Shown here: positions 8,670 through 19,540 of the stretch, piece by piece
Layout: each line of letters opens with the position of its first letter
Position numbering within the stretch: position 1 is the first letter of the stretch
NCBI RefSeq assembly: GCF_002222055.1
Contig: NZ_MUGS01000005.1
Location: 1 to 63,316, forward strand
Length of the DNA: 63,316 nt
DNA from: Flavobacterium araucananum
Lineage (GTDB): Bacteria > Bacteroidota > Bacteroidia > Flavobacteriales > Flavobacteriaceae
Direction: 5' to 3'
Made by a program: the position numbers and the translations under genes
Notes under the pieces: model-generated
What the model saw: the letters and a program-made list of their open reading frames with translations, nothing else
What the model was told of the DNA's origin: nothing
Databases searched by the model: none

Positions 8670-8677
8670 TTATAAAT

Positions 8678-9658
8678 ATGGATAAGAGTTTACACTTAGA
8701 TTCGGTAATTAAAACGCATCAAATTACCAAAGAGGAGGAGCTTTTAAATAAGCACAAAGACAAAAACAAAGAAGTTAAAGAGGCTTTAGAGCAGAAGTAT
8801 GAAAGTAATATTTACTCTCCTTTTAATTCTGGTTCCTATGCAAAAAATACTGCTATGAATACCAAATTTGATTTTGATATGGTATGCCCTTTTAAAAGAA
8901 ATGCGTTTGGTTCTAATGGCACATTAAAGCAGATGTACGAAGATGTTTTTGATTTTTTATATGAGAAATACAAAGATGAGGCAAATGTCAGAAAGCAAAA
9001 AGTTTCTATTGGGATTGAGTTTTTTGCAGATGAAGACGGGGATGTTGTAAAAATTGATGTTGTACCAGGGCGTGAATTAAATCGAGATCAATACAAAGAT
9101 GATGAAAACCTTAATCTCTACGTTTACTACAAATATGGAAACTTTGACCAAGGCAGTGAGAGAATTAAAACCAATGTGCAGGCCCAAATCAAAAATATTA
9201 AAGATAGAGCAACAAAAGAAAAAGATTCCATTAGAAAGATCATCCGTCTGCTTAAAGTCTGGAAGAATACCAAGTATAATAACCCTGCGAAATCCTTCTT
9301 TTTAGAATTGATTACAATTAAAGCTTTTGACAATAAAGATGTGTCGGGGAATTTATGGAGTAAGCTAGAAACCGTATTGCAATATATCCGAGACGAAGTT
9401 ACCGGTGAAAGTTTTACATTGAAAGATCCAGGAAATGGTTCTAATGATTTAATCGATACTTTAACGACAACAGAGAGACAGACTCTGTCTGATGATATGA
9501 AGAATATGCTTGAAAGAATTGAGGATAACGATGAAAATATCAAAACGTATTTCCCTGAAAATTCAAAATTTCTTGAGGAAGAAGGAAGTGACAACAAATA
9601 CGAAAACAAAGGAAACGGATTCTATTCTAATCCACCAAAAAATGAAAGATTCGGTTAA
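8678..9658 (+). CDS. CD-NTase, CBASS cyclic-oligonucleotide synthase
   Basis: A 326-residue nucleotidyltransferase of the SMODS/CD-NTase type. The catalytic motif is GS at 52-53 with D65 and D67 in FDFDMV and the third aspartate D127 in VKIDVVPGREL. In CBASS such enzymes make a cyclic di- or trinucleotide on phage infection, and that product activates an effector. The stop codon abuts the Cap2 start (9658/9659). Cap2 of type II CBASS conjugates the C-terminus of the CD-NTase; here the C-terminus is NPPKNERFG, with a terminal glycine as would be needed for such conjugation. Confidence 0.9.
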   Translation: MDKSLHLDSVIKTHQITKEEELLNKHKDKNKEVKEALEQKYESNIYSPFNSGSYAKNTAMNTKFDFDMVCPFKRNAFGSNGTLKQMYEDVFDFLYEKYKDEANVRKQKVSIGIEFFADEDGDVVKIDVVPGRELNRDQYKDDENLNLYVYYKYGNFDQGSERIKTNVQAQIKNIKDRATKEKDSIRKIIRLLKVWKNTKYNNPAKSFFLELITIKAFDNKDVSGNLWSKLETVLQYIRDEVTGESFTLKDPGNGSNDLIDTLTTTERQTLSDDMKNMLERIEDNDENIKTYFPENSKFLEEEGSDNKYENKGNGFYSNPPKNERFG

Positions 9659-11323
9659 ATGATAGACAAAAGACTAAATACAATCCAGCAAATTTTTTCT
9701 GAACTAAATGGGATTTCAATTGAGACCTCATTTAGTTCAGATTTAGAATTTAATATAGTTGGAAAAATTAAAGTTCCAGTTGAGTCAACAGACGATTGCT
9801 TGTTTTTTGATGTTAAGATTTATCCTGAGTACCCATTAAAAAGAATGGATACAGAATCTATTACTTTTTCCAACAGCGATTATTTAGAATATGGTCATGT
9901 GATGGGAGATGGATCTATATGCAGACACACTTCTCACCAGACTGATTTAAAGAAAAAAATTGAGATCGATATTAATTCACTAAAAAGATGGATGTGGAAA
10001 TATTACTTAAATAAAGATAATGACAAGCATTATGAACATTTGATTTTACAGCCTAAAGAATTTAAGGGCAATCATTTTTCTTTTTTGTTTACTGAAGTCG
10101 ACCATATTTTCAGCAATCAGCAATTTGGTTTTTTCGAGTATTCAAAAATAAATAACGGACTGTATCATGAAAAGGTTATTTTTAATAATATTATTCAGGA
10201 ATTTAGAGATTCTTTAAGTAAAAAGGTTACAGAGTGCAAATGGAGTACTGCCATAAAACAATTGCCAAACAAAGACCTTGGTATATATGTTTTATTAGAT
10301 AGTCCTCCTGCTAGGATGGGTAAATTTATAATAAGCAATTGGGGAGATTTTGAAGATTTAGTTGATCAAAATCTGCATAGTTTCCTCTATAGTGTTCAGA
10401 AAACCAATTTAAAACTGAATGGAAAACCAATTCCTTTTTTAATAGGTTATAGGATATCAGATAAAGAAATACACTGGCAGGTTGCTATTTTAGAAATCGG
10501 AAAATTTCCAATTGAGTCTTATAAAGTAGACAAAGTATGGAAAGGTGGATTTATTAATGAAGATATTGTATGGGGTATCACTAAAAATTGTTCTTATGAT
10601 TATTTCTTTGGAAGAGGTAGATTAACCGAAAATATTACTAAAAGCAAAATACTTATTATTGGGATAGGCGCAATAGGTAGTATGGTTGCCAAGACATTGA
10701 CAAGATGTGGCTGTACAAGCATTGATGTAGTTGATTATGATATTAAAGAGCCTGAAAATGTATGTAGATCAGAATACTCATTTTTGTCAGGAATTTGTAA
10801 TAAAGTAGATGATTTATCAAATGAATTGTTCTTAATATCTCCTTTTGTTGAAGTCGGAATAATTAATCCAATATTGTTTCATGTTGATTCAAAAATAGCA
10901 CAAGGATTGAACAGTACTAATACTGAATTGCAAAAAAAACTGCTTCATTATGATATTATAGTAGATTGTTCTACGGATAATGATTTACTATATATTTTAA
11001 GTAAATTAGAACTTAATCGACTTATAACATTATCAGTAACTAATAATGCTAAAGACCTTGTTTGCTCAGTTGAACCAAACAGTTATAATTGGGTAATGAA
11101 TCAATATGAAAATGTTTTGGAGAATGAGATGGAAGATTTACATAATCCAACTGGATGTTGGAGTCCAACATTCAAGGCTTCATATAATGATATCAGTACA
11201 TTGGTTCAATTTGCCATTAAACATATTAACATGAAATTGAGTGATGACAGTAAGAGTTTGAGAAACTTTGTTTTAAGTACGAATGAGAGCAATATATTTT
11301 CAATAAAATTAAATGAGTTTTGA
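9659..11323 (+). CDS. cap2: Cap2: E2-E1 fusion of type II CBASS
   Basis: A 554-residue fusion. The N-terminal E2-like domain (about 1-150) has its candidate catalytic cysteine C88 in GDGSICRHT. The C-terminal ThiF/E1-like domain begins with the nucleotide-binding motif IGIGAIG (334-340), acidic residue D359 in VVDYD, N367 and R370 in ENVCRSE, and a candidate E1 cysteine C500 in PTGCWSPTF. Cap2 activates the synthase C-terminus and joins it to a target, priming CD-NTase activity. It overlaps Cap3 by 4 bp (ATGA), the usual cap2-cap3 order. Confidence 0.92.
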   Translation: MIDKRLNTIQQIFSELNGISIETSFSSDLEFNIVGKIKVPVESTDDCLFFDVKIYPEYPLKRMDTESITFSNSDYLEYGHVMGDGSICRHTSHQTDLKKKIEIDINSLKRWMWKYYLNKDNDKHYEHLILQPKEFKGNHFSFLFTEVDHIFSNQQFGFFEYSKINNGLYHEKVIFNNIIQEFRDSLSKKVTECKWSTAIKQLPNKDLGIYVLLDSPPARMGKFIISNWGDFEDLVDQNLHSFLYSVQKTNLKLNGKPIPFLIGYRISDKEIHWQVAILEIGKFPIESYKVDKVWKGGFINEDIVWGITKNCSYDYFFGRGRLTENITKSKILIIGIGAIGSMVAKTLTRCGCTSIDVVDYDIKEPENVCRSEYSFLSGICNKVDDLSNELFLISPFVEVGIINPILFHVDSKIAQGLNSTNTELQKKLLHYDIIVDCSTDNDLLYILSKLELNRLITLSVTNNAKDLVCSVEPNSYNWVMNQYENVLENEMEDLHNPTGCWSPTFKASYNDISTLVQFAIKHINMKLSDDSKSLRNFVLSTNESNIFSIKLNEF

Positions 11324-11784
11324 TGTATAAAATAATTGAATTAGGGTTAACAATGGAGATAGATGATAAATTATTATCTACTATTATTGAAGTAGGAATA
11401 CAACATTATCCAAATGAGTTTGGAGGTTTCTTAATTGGTAATTATTCACAAACACAAACCCATTTAAGAATAACAGATACAATTTTACCAAATAAGTTTA
11501 AGGGGACACCATATTTATTTGAGAGAGATACAATAGGTATAGATGATAAACTAAAAAAATTCTATACTGAAGATCCTAAAAAATATTATCTTGGAGAATG
11601 GCACACTCATCCAAACAATTTACCAATACCCAGCAGTACTGATATAGATGCCATTAATTCAATTGCAAATCACCCTGAAGTTTCAATTAAAAATCCTTTA
11701 ATGCTGATTATTGGTTATGATAAGACCAAGGTTGAACTTGGTTTTTATGTTCAATTTAAAAATAAATTATATAGATATGAGTAA
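11320..11784 (+). CDS. cap3: Cap3: JAMM/MPN isopeptidase of type II CBASS
   Basis: A 154-residue JAB/MPN domain protein with a complete JAMM site: E33 in NEFGGFLIG, H95 and H97 in GEWHTHP, and S105/D108 in PSSTDID. Cap3 removes the conjugate made by Cap2 and thus counteracts CD-NTase priming. The start overlaps the end of Cap2 by 4 bp; its stop overlaps the next gene by 8 bp, so the operon is tightly coupled. An internal ATG at codon 12 is an alternative start. Confidence 0.92.
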   Translation: MMYKIIELGLTMEIDDKLLSTIIEVGIQHYPNEFGGFLIGNYSQTQTHLRITDTILPNKFKGTPYLFERDTIGIDDKLKKFYTEDPKKYYLGEWHTHPNNLPIPSSTDIDAINSIANHPEVSIKNPLMLIIGYDKTKVELGFYVQFKNKLYRYE

Positions 11785-12604
11785 TAAAATAAATATAAGT
11801 GACTTATTTGCTGGATTGCAAAATCAAATGGTTGCGCAATTAAATACTAACAGAGAATTTATTTTGCATCCTGGATCAAAAGGAGATTCTTTAGAAAATG
11901 TTTGGATAGAATGGCTGAGAAAATATTTACCTAATAGATATTGTGTTGACAAAGCAATTGTAATTGATAGTACAGGAAGTTTAAGCCATCAATTAGACTT
12001 AGTGATTTACGATCAGCAATACACACCTTTTGTTTTTACCCAAAACGGCATTCATTATATTCCTGCTGAAGGTGTATATGCTGTTTTTGAAGTTAAGCCT
12101 GATTTTCAGGGTAATGCGGCGGGTGATAATTTTTTTGAATATGCAGGAAAGAAAATTGAAAGTGTAAGGAAATTAAAGAGAACATCGGTTGGTATAATTA
12201 ATGCTGGAATACCTCAAAATCCTAGAGCACTGACAAAAATAGTTGGAGGTATATTAGCTAGTACTAATACCTATGCAAAGAATAATAATACTATTGAATC
12301 ACATTTAAAAAGTTTAACTGGATTACAAAGTATTGAAATGGGATGTGCAGTAGACTATGGGAGCTTTTATGTGAATTATGATGGTGAGGAAAATATATCA
12401 AACACAAATTTTGAGGAACGTATAACAAATTACTACCTTGAAAGGACTTTTAGTAGCACAACATTTAGTGAAAAAGAAAATTCCTTAGTCACTTTTTTTC
12501 TTCAACTCACAAGATATTTGCAACAGTCTATTGGAACAGTAGCAGCCATAGACTTGAACGCTTATGCAAAGGCTGTTGGATTTGAAATTGATGAAAAGAT
12601 ATAA
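11777..12604 (+). CDS. DUF6602 nuclease-like protein, probable CBASS effector
   Basis: The frame is open from 11711, but the ATG at 11777 overlaps the Cap3 stop (ATGAGTAA), the better start; 275 residues. The pattern HPGSKGDSLE, then SHQLDLVIYD, then VFEVK matches DUF6602 proteins. E40, D74 and E105-V-K107 give a PD-(D/E)xK nuclease-like set. In this operon the classic effector types (phospholipase, Cap4, NucC, TM proteins) are absent, so this protein is the leading candidate for the nucleotide-activated killer, presumably a DNase. No recognisable nucleotide-sensing domain is separate from the nuclease part. Confidence 0.75.
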   Translation: MSNKINISDLFAGLQNQMVAQLNTNREFILHPGSKGDSLENVWIEWLRKYLPNRYCVDKAIVIDSTGSLSHQLDLVIYDQQYTPFVFTQNGIHYIPAEGVYAVFEVKPDFQGNAAGDNFFEYAGKKIESVRKLKRTSVGIINAGIPQNPRALTKIVGGILASTNTYAKNNNTIESHLKSLTGLQSIEMGCAVDYGSFYVNYDGEENISNTNFEERITNYYLERTFSSTTFSEKENSLVTFFLQLTRYLQQSIGTVAAIDLNAYAKAVGFEIDEKI

Positions 12605-12606
12605 GT

Positions 12607-13662
12607 ATGAATAAAGGAAAAAAATATGCTCAAAATGGGGCTTTAATATTTGGATTAGGAAATGCAATTATTAATACATTTAAACAACTCAATAGTAATG
12701 ACCCAAACAGCGAATTTGATTGGAGTCAACTTTGTGTTGCCGCAGGTAAGGGTGCCTTAGTTGGCGGAACTGGAGGATTAATTTTAGGTGCTATACGTGA
12801 TAACAAGATGAATAAAGTCCTTTTGGAATTTAATAGTGTCCCAAATTATCTCCATAAAACATTGAATCATTACAAAGATGACAATACCTTACTTTTGAAC
12901 AAAGCGGAACAATTAAAATCAAACTTTCAGTCAAAATTTAAATCGGAGTTGGCATTGAAGCCTAAAATTACTGGTTCAGTTATTAAGGGCACATCTATTT
13001 ATGGCTCTGATGTAGATATTCAACTTTGTTTTAAAAAAGATTATGGCTCTATTGCTAGTGTATATGATACTATTTCTGATTATATCTTTGACGAATTAAA
13101 AATCAAAGAAATTAAAGAAATAAGAGAACAAAAACATTCTATTGGAATCGGAATCCAACTCGAAAACGAGGTTAAAAGAATAGATATAATTCCAACTCGT
13201 TTAATTGAAAATGGAAAAAATGACGTTCAGTTATTTGTCAATAAAATTGGTTTTTTTGAAAAACCAACATATAAAAAGACAAATCATGAAAAGCAAATGT
13301 TATCTCTAAAGTTAAATTATAGAGAGCAAAGAATTGTAAGATTACTTAAAATTTGGAAGGTTGAAAATAATTTAAAAATTAAATCTATTTTTTTAGAATG
13401 GTTAGCTAAAAGATCTTTTGACTCAAAACCAATTACAAATAAAATTGAGAAGGATTTAACCAATGTAATTTATTTTATTGCACGAAATGTTGAATTCATA
13501 AGAATTGTTGATACAGCAAATTCAAACAATGTTATTTCTAATACACTTACATTTGAAGAAAAGAGCAATATTAGTCGTTTTTGTTTTAATATGCTAGATG
13601 ATTGGAGAGTCGATAAACGAAACATTATAGATTATTTTCCTAGTTTGGAGTCAACTATGTAA
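12607..13662 (+). CDS. Second CD-NTase-like protein with N-terminal membrane segment
   Basis: A 351-residue protein starting 2 bp after the DUF6602 gene. Residues about 10-24 and 44-63 are hydrophobic and Gly-rich (ALIFGLGNAI; GKGALVGGTGGLILGAI), like glycine-zipper membrane segments. From about residue 115 it is a nucleotidyltransferase: GS at 123-124, D135 and D137 in YGSDVDIQL, third aspartate D193 in RIDIIP, followed by RIVRLLKIWK as in the first CD-NTase (RKIIRLLKVWK). All three metal-binding aspartates are present, so it may be active. A second, membrane-bound synthase-like protein in the effector position is unusual for type II CBASS. Confidence 0.8.
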   Translation: MNKGKKYAQNGALIFGLGNAIINTFKQLNSNDPNSEFDWSQLCVAAGKGALVGGTGGLILGAIRDNKMNKVLLEFNSVPNYLHKTLNHYKDDNTLLLNKAEQLKSNFQSKFKSELALKPKITGSVIKGTSIYGSDVDIQLCFKKDYGSIASVYDTISDYIFDELKIKEIKEIREQKHSIGIGIQLENEVKRIDIIPTRLIENGKNDVQLFVNKIGFFEKPTYKKTNHEKQMLSLKLNYREQRIVRLLKIWKVENNLKIKSIFLEWLAKRSFDSKPITNKIEKDLTNVIYFIARNVEFIRIVDTANSNNVISNTLTFEEKSNISRFCFNMLDDWRVDKRNIIDYFPSLESTM

Positions 13663-13667
13663 TTTTT

Positions 13668-13729
13668 TATGGAAACTTGAATCCCAACTGATTGCTTATC
13701 AATTAGCTTTTTGAATTGAAGTTTCCATC
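13668..13729 (+). terminator. Imperfect inverted repeat after the CBASS operon
   Basis: GGAAACTTGAAT (about 13670-13681) pairs with ATTGAAGTTTCC (about 13717-13728) with one mismatch, across a long loop. It lies between the convergent CBASS and AVAST-like transcripts in a 209-bp spacer and may stop both. No T-run follows closely, so the call is weak. Confidence 0.35.
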
Positions 13730-13871
13730 CAAAATTAATGTAGCGTAATATTATAATAAATATTAATTAGTTCTACATATTCATTTGTTACTAGATAAAA
13801 ACTTTAAAAAGTCATATCAAACAGAGTTAATAATAAAGTGATTAGAATAAATTTAAACAATGATTCAAGAT

Positions 13872-14126
13872 TTACATATCTTTCATCCATTCTAACATGT
13901 TAGCTTGGAGTCTAATTTGTTCATTGTAAGTAATCATGTTTATTCTTCCATTGGGGGTCTTTTTAACATCCTTTAGATGACGGTGAGTAGACCACATTGC
14001 ATTTTTGATTAAATCCTCATTGTCGGATTTTATTTTTCCTATAAAATCCTCAATTACTAAACTTAAATTATGCTCCATTTCATATCTGGTTTTTGGTGGA
14101 GGCATTCCATATTTATTTTTATTCAT
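13872..14126 (-). CDS. Small unknown protein, last gene of the AVAST-like operon
   Basis: The frame is open from 14168, but the ATG at 14126 overlaps the stop of the preceding gene (ATGAATAA) and is the better start; 84 residues. It is polar and helical, ending in QIRLQANMLEWMKDM, with no known domain. Coupling to the 88-residue gene and, through it, to the STAND NTPase gene suggests an accessory role in the same system. Confidence 0.6.
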   Translation of the reverse strand: MNKNKYGMPPPKTRYEMEHNLSLVIEDFIGKIKSDNEDLIKNAMWSTHRHLKDVKKTPNGRINMITYNEQIRLQANMLEWMKDM

Positions 14127-14385
14127 TTTCAATGTTTGGATTAATTTTTTCTCTATCAAAATTAACACTCATAGCTAGAGTCCTGACCATTTCAGTTATT
14201 GTATTTAGATTTACCCTTTTATTGGGCGAATATCTAACTTTTGTTAAATCTCGTGTGCTCTTTCTTGTACCTTCTGTAAAAAACATCTTCCCATTTCTCA
14301 AATTTTCTCCCAAAATATTCAATTCTCTCTCAAAGTCAGCTCTTGAATCTCTATTACCTTTTCTACTCTCAAACATAACGGTCAT
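14119..14385 (-). CDS. Small basic protein coupled to the STAND NTPase gene
   Basis: An 88-residue, Arg/Lys- and Asn-rich soluble protein. Its ATG lies inside the last codons of the STAND gene (17-bp overlap at 14369-14385) and its stop overlaps the next gene. No domain is recognised. Placement argues for an accessory or immunity-type role in the AVAST-like system. Confidence 0.6.
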   Translation of the reverse strand: MTVMFESRKGNRDSRADFERELNILGENLRNGKMFFTEGTRKSTRDLTKVRYSPNKRVNLNTITEMVRTLAMSVNFDREKINPNIENE

Positions 14386-17300
14386 TAATTATTTCGTTAA
14401 TTAATTCAATATTATTTTCATCGATTCTATGTGATATGGCATTATTAAGTGCGTGTCTTAACAAATACTGATATCTTCCGGAGAAATCCTCTTCACTATA
14501 AAAACTTCGTATGAGATATTTATCAGATTTGGCTACTTCCGCTTTTTTTAAAGAATTACAATAATCATCAATAAATTTATTCAGCTTTAAACAAAATTTT
14601 TCATCTAATAATAATTCCTCATTTAGGTCGTCAATTTCATATTGAATCAAATCTAAATAATCTTCCTCTAAGAATACTTCACCTGTAAGTACAATTGATT
14701 TTGGGATCGTACTTTGAATTTTTAAATGCAATTGATTATATCCTTTATTATTCAAATTTACAGCAACATCAATTAAATTTTTCTTTATCGTAAAATGCTC
14801 AATTTTAGAAATTTCATCCAACATATCAAGATTTTTATTTAGAAAATCAATAATTAAATTGGGATTTTTATTTGATATTTCTACTAGAATTTGACTAGAT
14901 ATTTCTGTTGAAAGTTCAGGTTTGTTAGAGATGCAAGTATCTATCAAATTTTTAATTACTGAGGAATAATAAATAGCTAATTGATCTAAAATAGCCGAGG
15001 TTCTATTTCTAATGTAGCTATCAGGATGATTTAAATGCCAAATGATAAAATTGGTCACTAATTCATCAGGATTTTGATTATTAAAATCATTATTAAGCCA
15101 AGTATATTTTTCTTTTACTTCATCATCTGGTCTTACTATGTAGTGAAAATGCTTATTCACAATTTCGTATATTTCAGAAATTTGAAAATCATCTAATTTG
15201 CTTTCAAGAAACCAAATCAATTCTTTACATATAACCCAATATTCATTATCAAATTTTAAGATATTTTCTTTTAGATTTATCATTACTGATTTATCATTTT
15301 CTAAAAGTAATTTTATATTGTCTTTTGCTTTATCAGTACTATTTGACCAGTTATTAAACCAAATACTTTTCCTTTCTTTTTCAAAAGCTTCTAATCCTTC
15401 CTTTAATAATTTATTCTTATTAAATACTTCATCATTATTTACTTCATCATTAAATAAATCAATGCTACCTTTTTCTTTGGGTTTCCCAATAGAATCCTTA
15501 TTTTCAATATCTTCATTTAACCCCCATTGTATATTATGATTTAGCAAATCTTCTTGAAGTCTCTTAACATTAGAGATTGATAGATGTTTGCCAATTTCTA
15601 ACAGTAAACTCCTCCTATCATCATTTTCTATAAAATTTGAGGCTACTAAATCTGAAATACTATTGCTTATGGAATTAATATTTCCATCTTCTAGTTTTTC
15701 TATTTCATTTAGTGTATTTGCAATTTCCCTACCATAGTCTATTATGTATCTGAAAATATCATCATTTACAGTGAAAATTTCACATAAAGACCATTTTAAA
15801 TATGGATTTATAGTTGCATTTTCCAATACACTCAAAATTCCACTTTGTTCTGTTATGTTTCGGGCTCCTAAAGAATATCCGTCGCCAATTCTTGGGGCAT
15901 CAAAATTGCTTACTTCAGCATTTCTTATTATAACCTTTGGATTTGGTAAAACTTCAAATTTATAGTATTCCAATGCTTCATTTAGTCTATCATTTATTAT
16001 TAACGAACTAATAAAATCTTCCTTGTTATGTTTTACATATTGCTGAAATGTCATTTCCCCGGAAGCATAATCCAAAAGAGAAGCAAAATTTCGAATAACA
16101 TCATTACTTGGCTTGGATTTTAAAATTTTTAAAGTTGTGTTAATTGGAGTAAGTTGTGATTCTTTATACCAACTTGGCCCCATAGAAGTATTTAACATTT
16201 CTTGAAAAACATTATTTGATTTATCCTCAAAACCTAGTATGCCATATATTTCATTAATTTTTAATAATTCTTCTGTTCTTTCCCATCTGTTTTGAACGCC
16301 ATGCAGAATATGGTCCTGCCATAATTCCACCAATGGCAAAATTTTCACTTTATCATACTCGATTAGTATTAATGATTTGATAATTTCATTTAATACCTTT
16401 CGATAACCTTCAGTATATAGACCTAATTGATTTGTTGACTTAATTATCACAGACTCTAAAAATAGTTCTAGCCTTTCATAATCAAACTCATGAACTAAAT
16501 TAATTAATTTAGAATATACTAATGCAAAAACTTGTTCCGGTATTTGATAAGCTCTTTCCCAATGACTTCTATAATCAAATGTAAAACCAATACTTTTTAT
16601 TATTAATTCTAATTTGGTTTTAATTAAACCTGATTTTTCTTTTAGTAGATTAGCAGATTTATAATAGTATAATTTCCCTTCAAAAAAATGTATTTCCTCT
16701 ATTAATTTAATTAAATCATTTTCCCAACTTGTATGATTCCAAAATTTATGCGAAATCTCCAAATCATTATCTTCATCTAAAAAACCTAAACAGTTATGAT
16801 GTAAACATAAATTATTATATTTTAAATGTTCAAAATCAACACCGTTCTCGTTTTTGATATCAAGTACTTTATTGAAAGACAAATATTCACTAATAATTGG
16901 TTTTAATATATCTGGCCTTACTGTGTTGTTTAGTAGTGCTAAAATTATATTTCTAATAACATTTTCCTCCTTTTGATATCCATAATTTTCAATTAACAAT
17001 TCAATGTCTTTTATTAATGTTTTCTCATTATCATTAGAATAAAGATTTTTTAAATTGAAATTATTTATCTCTTTTTTATAGATTAACAATGATATAGCAT
17101 AGATTCCGGTCCAGGTCTCATTTATTTTTATTCCGGGAACTTTTATCATCCCTTCGATATCCATATTAATATTGAATTTTCTCAACAAATATGCGTTATA
17201 CCAAGCGCAACAATAATCTCTTACAAACTGTATAGTTTGATAATTTTCATTGTCAATATGATTATTTGGATCATCTGAATATTTTGAAAATTTTCTTAAT

Positions 17301-19540
17301 CTGTTTAGATAGTCATGTAAACCTTCTTGAGAGTTTTTAAGATTGTTATTACTGTCTAATATTATTGTTTGTGCCTTTACAATAAAAGTTGAAGAACTTA
17401 TCCCTTTGCCTTTTAAGCCTTCATCCATTAATTTTCTATACTCACTATCTAATGCGTTGGTCAAAATATCTATTTCTTCATAAGCCTCATTTTCATAAAA
17501 ATGTTGTAAGAAATGGATAGCGTCTGTAATACTAATAAGCAATGTGTCTCTTCTTACAATATATTTTATCGCTTGATTATATTTTTTATTAGCAATTAAT
17601 GCTAATGTGATTTCATGGGCGTATTCTACAAAGACACTATTATATCTGAAGTCTATTCTTTGAAGTAGTAATAATAGCCTAATTACTTCTGTTGTTTGTC
17701 CTAACTCAATTGATAATCCAATTATAGTCTTAATATCTGCGACAATCAAATCTGGTTCTATATGATGAATAGCCATTTTATCTGCCCATAATTGGTCGCA
17801 ATTACAGACTGCTTTCTCGGGAAAGTTTGATAATGAATAGTGATAAAGGTTGTTGGTTATAGAATACTTATTGTCTGGTTGTTTCTCACAGAAATCCACA
17901 ATTAAATCGTTGCAATCTTTCTTTAATAAAGGAATTTTGTTTAAAATAAAGTCTTTGAATGAGTTGTGATAAATTTCGAGTAATTCATTACCTTTTATTA
18001 AATAACTAATTTTCGGAAAAATGGAATAAAAATTACTTCTTATTTCAGGTGTAAGAATTTCAAAAAAATCATCTTTTTCTATAGCTTGTCTTAATTGTGA
18101 TAATAATAGACAGATCCACAACTTATTTTTGTCTTCATAAATCTTGTCCCAAATTGTATTGTAGTAATTTACAATATCACCGCTAATAACAGGGATGCTG
18201 TCGATCCATTTATTTAACTCGTCATCATCTTCAGCAATATCCGATAGTTTTATGAAATCTATTAAATAGCTTAAATATAAAGGATGTCCTTCTGATTTTA
18301 AAGCGATTTTCTGGATGCTTTCATAATTAATTTTGTCTTTCAGGTTTCTTTGAATATAAAACTCGCATTGACCTTGATCGAGTGGTGTAACCAAGATGCT
18401 TTGTTTTGGATCAATTTTATTTTTTATATTGCTAGGCAATATTTCTTTAGATGTACAAGAGAATACTATTTTGATATTATTTGGAATATTTTCCGGTATA
18501 ATCCCTAAAAAATCTTCTATGTAGGTTATCTCATCTATACCATCAATAAAAAACACTCCAGTTTTCTCTATTCTTTCTAGATATTAACCTAATTCTATGA
18601 ATAAATAGCCTAATAATTCTATTCTTTTATTGAAAGTTTCATTGCTTCTTGGCGGAATATTACCAGTCAGTGTTAACGATATTGTTTCTTCAAACCAATT
18701 TAAAAAATATTCTTTAGAAATTCTTAAACTTTTAGGTTTGTCATCATTAGGAACTTTGGTAAAGTATTTACCTAAAATAACATTTTCTTCCTCAGAAGTG
18801 TAAGAAGCTACATTAAAAGTTTTTCCTGTTCCAGGATTCCCTTCAAGTAAAATCCAATTTCCACTTTCTTTAATACTCTCATCCAATCGATTAATAACAT
18901 CATAATTTGAGATGATGTTTTTGATGTCATCTTCAAGTTGTTTGGGAATTTCATTTATAGATTCCTCAAATTGGATAGGTATGTTTTGTTTTTGCAATAA
19001 ATCAATAATTTTGGATATAGAAATAACACCGATTTTATCATCTAGCTGTTTTAATATGACACCTATAACTTTATTTCCGGAAACAACTGAAGAGCCGGAA
19101 AGTCCATCATAACTGTAATCAGTATTTATATCATGACAATTAATAGTAAAATCATATTTTTGATTTTCAACTAATTGATTTATTGTACCATATATTCGCA
19201 ATCCTTCTTGCTCACCTTGATAGGGAAAACCGTAAGACTCCCAATTTTCATTTATTCTTATGGGTATTTTATTTAATGGTAAATAATATTGGTTTTCATA
19301 TTCACAACTTAAAAGGCAGATATCATTGTCTTCATCAATCGATAATACTCTACATTTTTGTATAGAATAATCATTAAGGATTATTTGTATGCTGTCTTCA
19401 TCAATTACCATATCCAAAAGCGTATGATATGCTGTTATAATAATGCTTTTGGTTACAAAAAAGCCAGTTCCCTGTTCTTTTTTATAAATAATTTTTACTG
19501 TTGAACTTTGAATTTGCTGAGGATTTATTATTCTATTCAT
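14369..19540 (-). pseudogene. Avs-type trypsin-STAND NTPase split by one in-frame TAA
   Basis: Two open frames, 19540-18584 (318 residues) and 18556-14369 (1395 codons), are in the same phase and separated only by TAA at 18586-18584 plus nine sense codons. The first part has a trypsin-like domain with H39 (TAYHTL), D73 (DEDNDICLL) and S148 (DGLSGSS), followed by Walker A GNPGTGKT (234-241). The second part opens with Walker B VFFIDGIDEI, then a winged-helix-like stretch and a long helical repeat region. Together they form one STAND ATPase of about 1720 residues; each half alone lacks a working ATP site. AVAST type 1 systems pair a metallo-beta-lactamase, a trypsin-like protease and a STAND NTPase, matching this neighbourhood, but here protease and NTPase share one frame. 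It is either a recent nonsense mutant, a readthrough gene or a sequence error. Confidence 0.75.

Noticed and set aside
12485..12667. 60-codon minus-strand frame over the CBASS operon
   Set aside because: It lies opposite strongly supported genes and has shadow composition.
15198..15965. Plus-strand frames of 73-113 codons inside the STAND gene
   Set aside because: They are opposite-strand shadows of a long, compositionally consistent coding frame.
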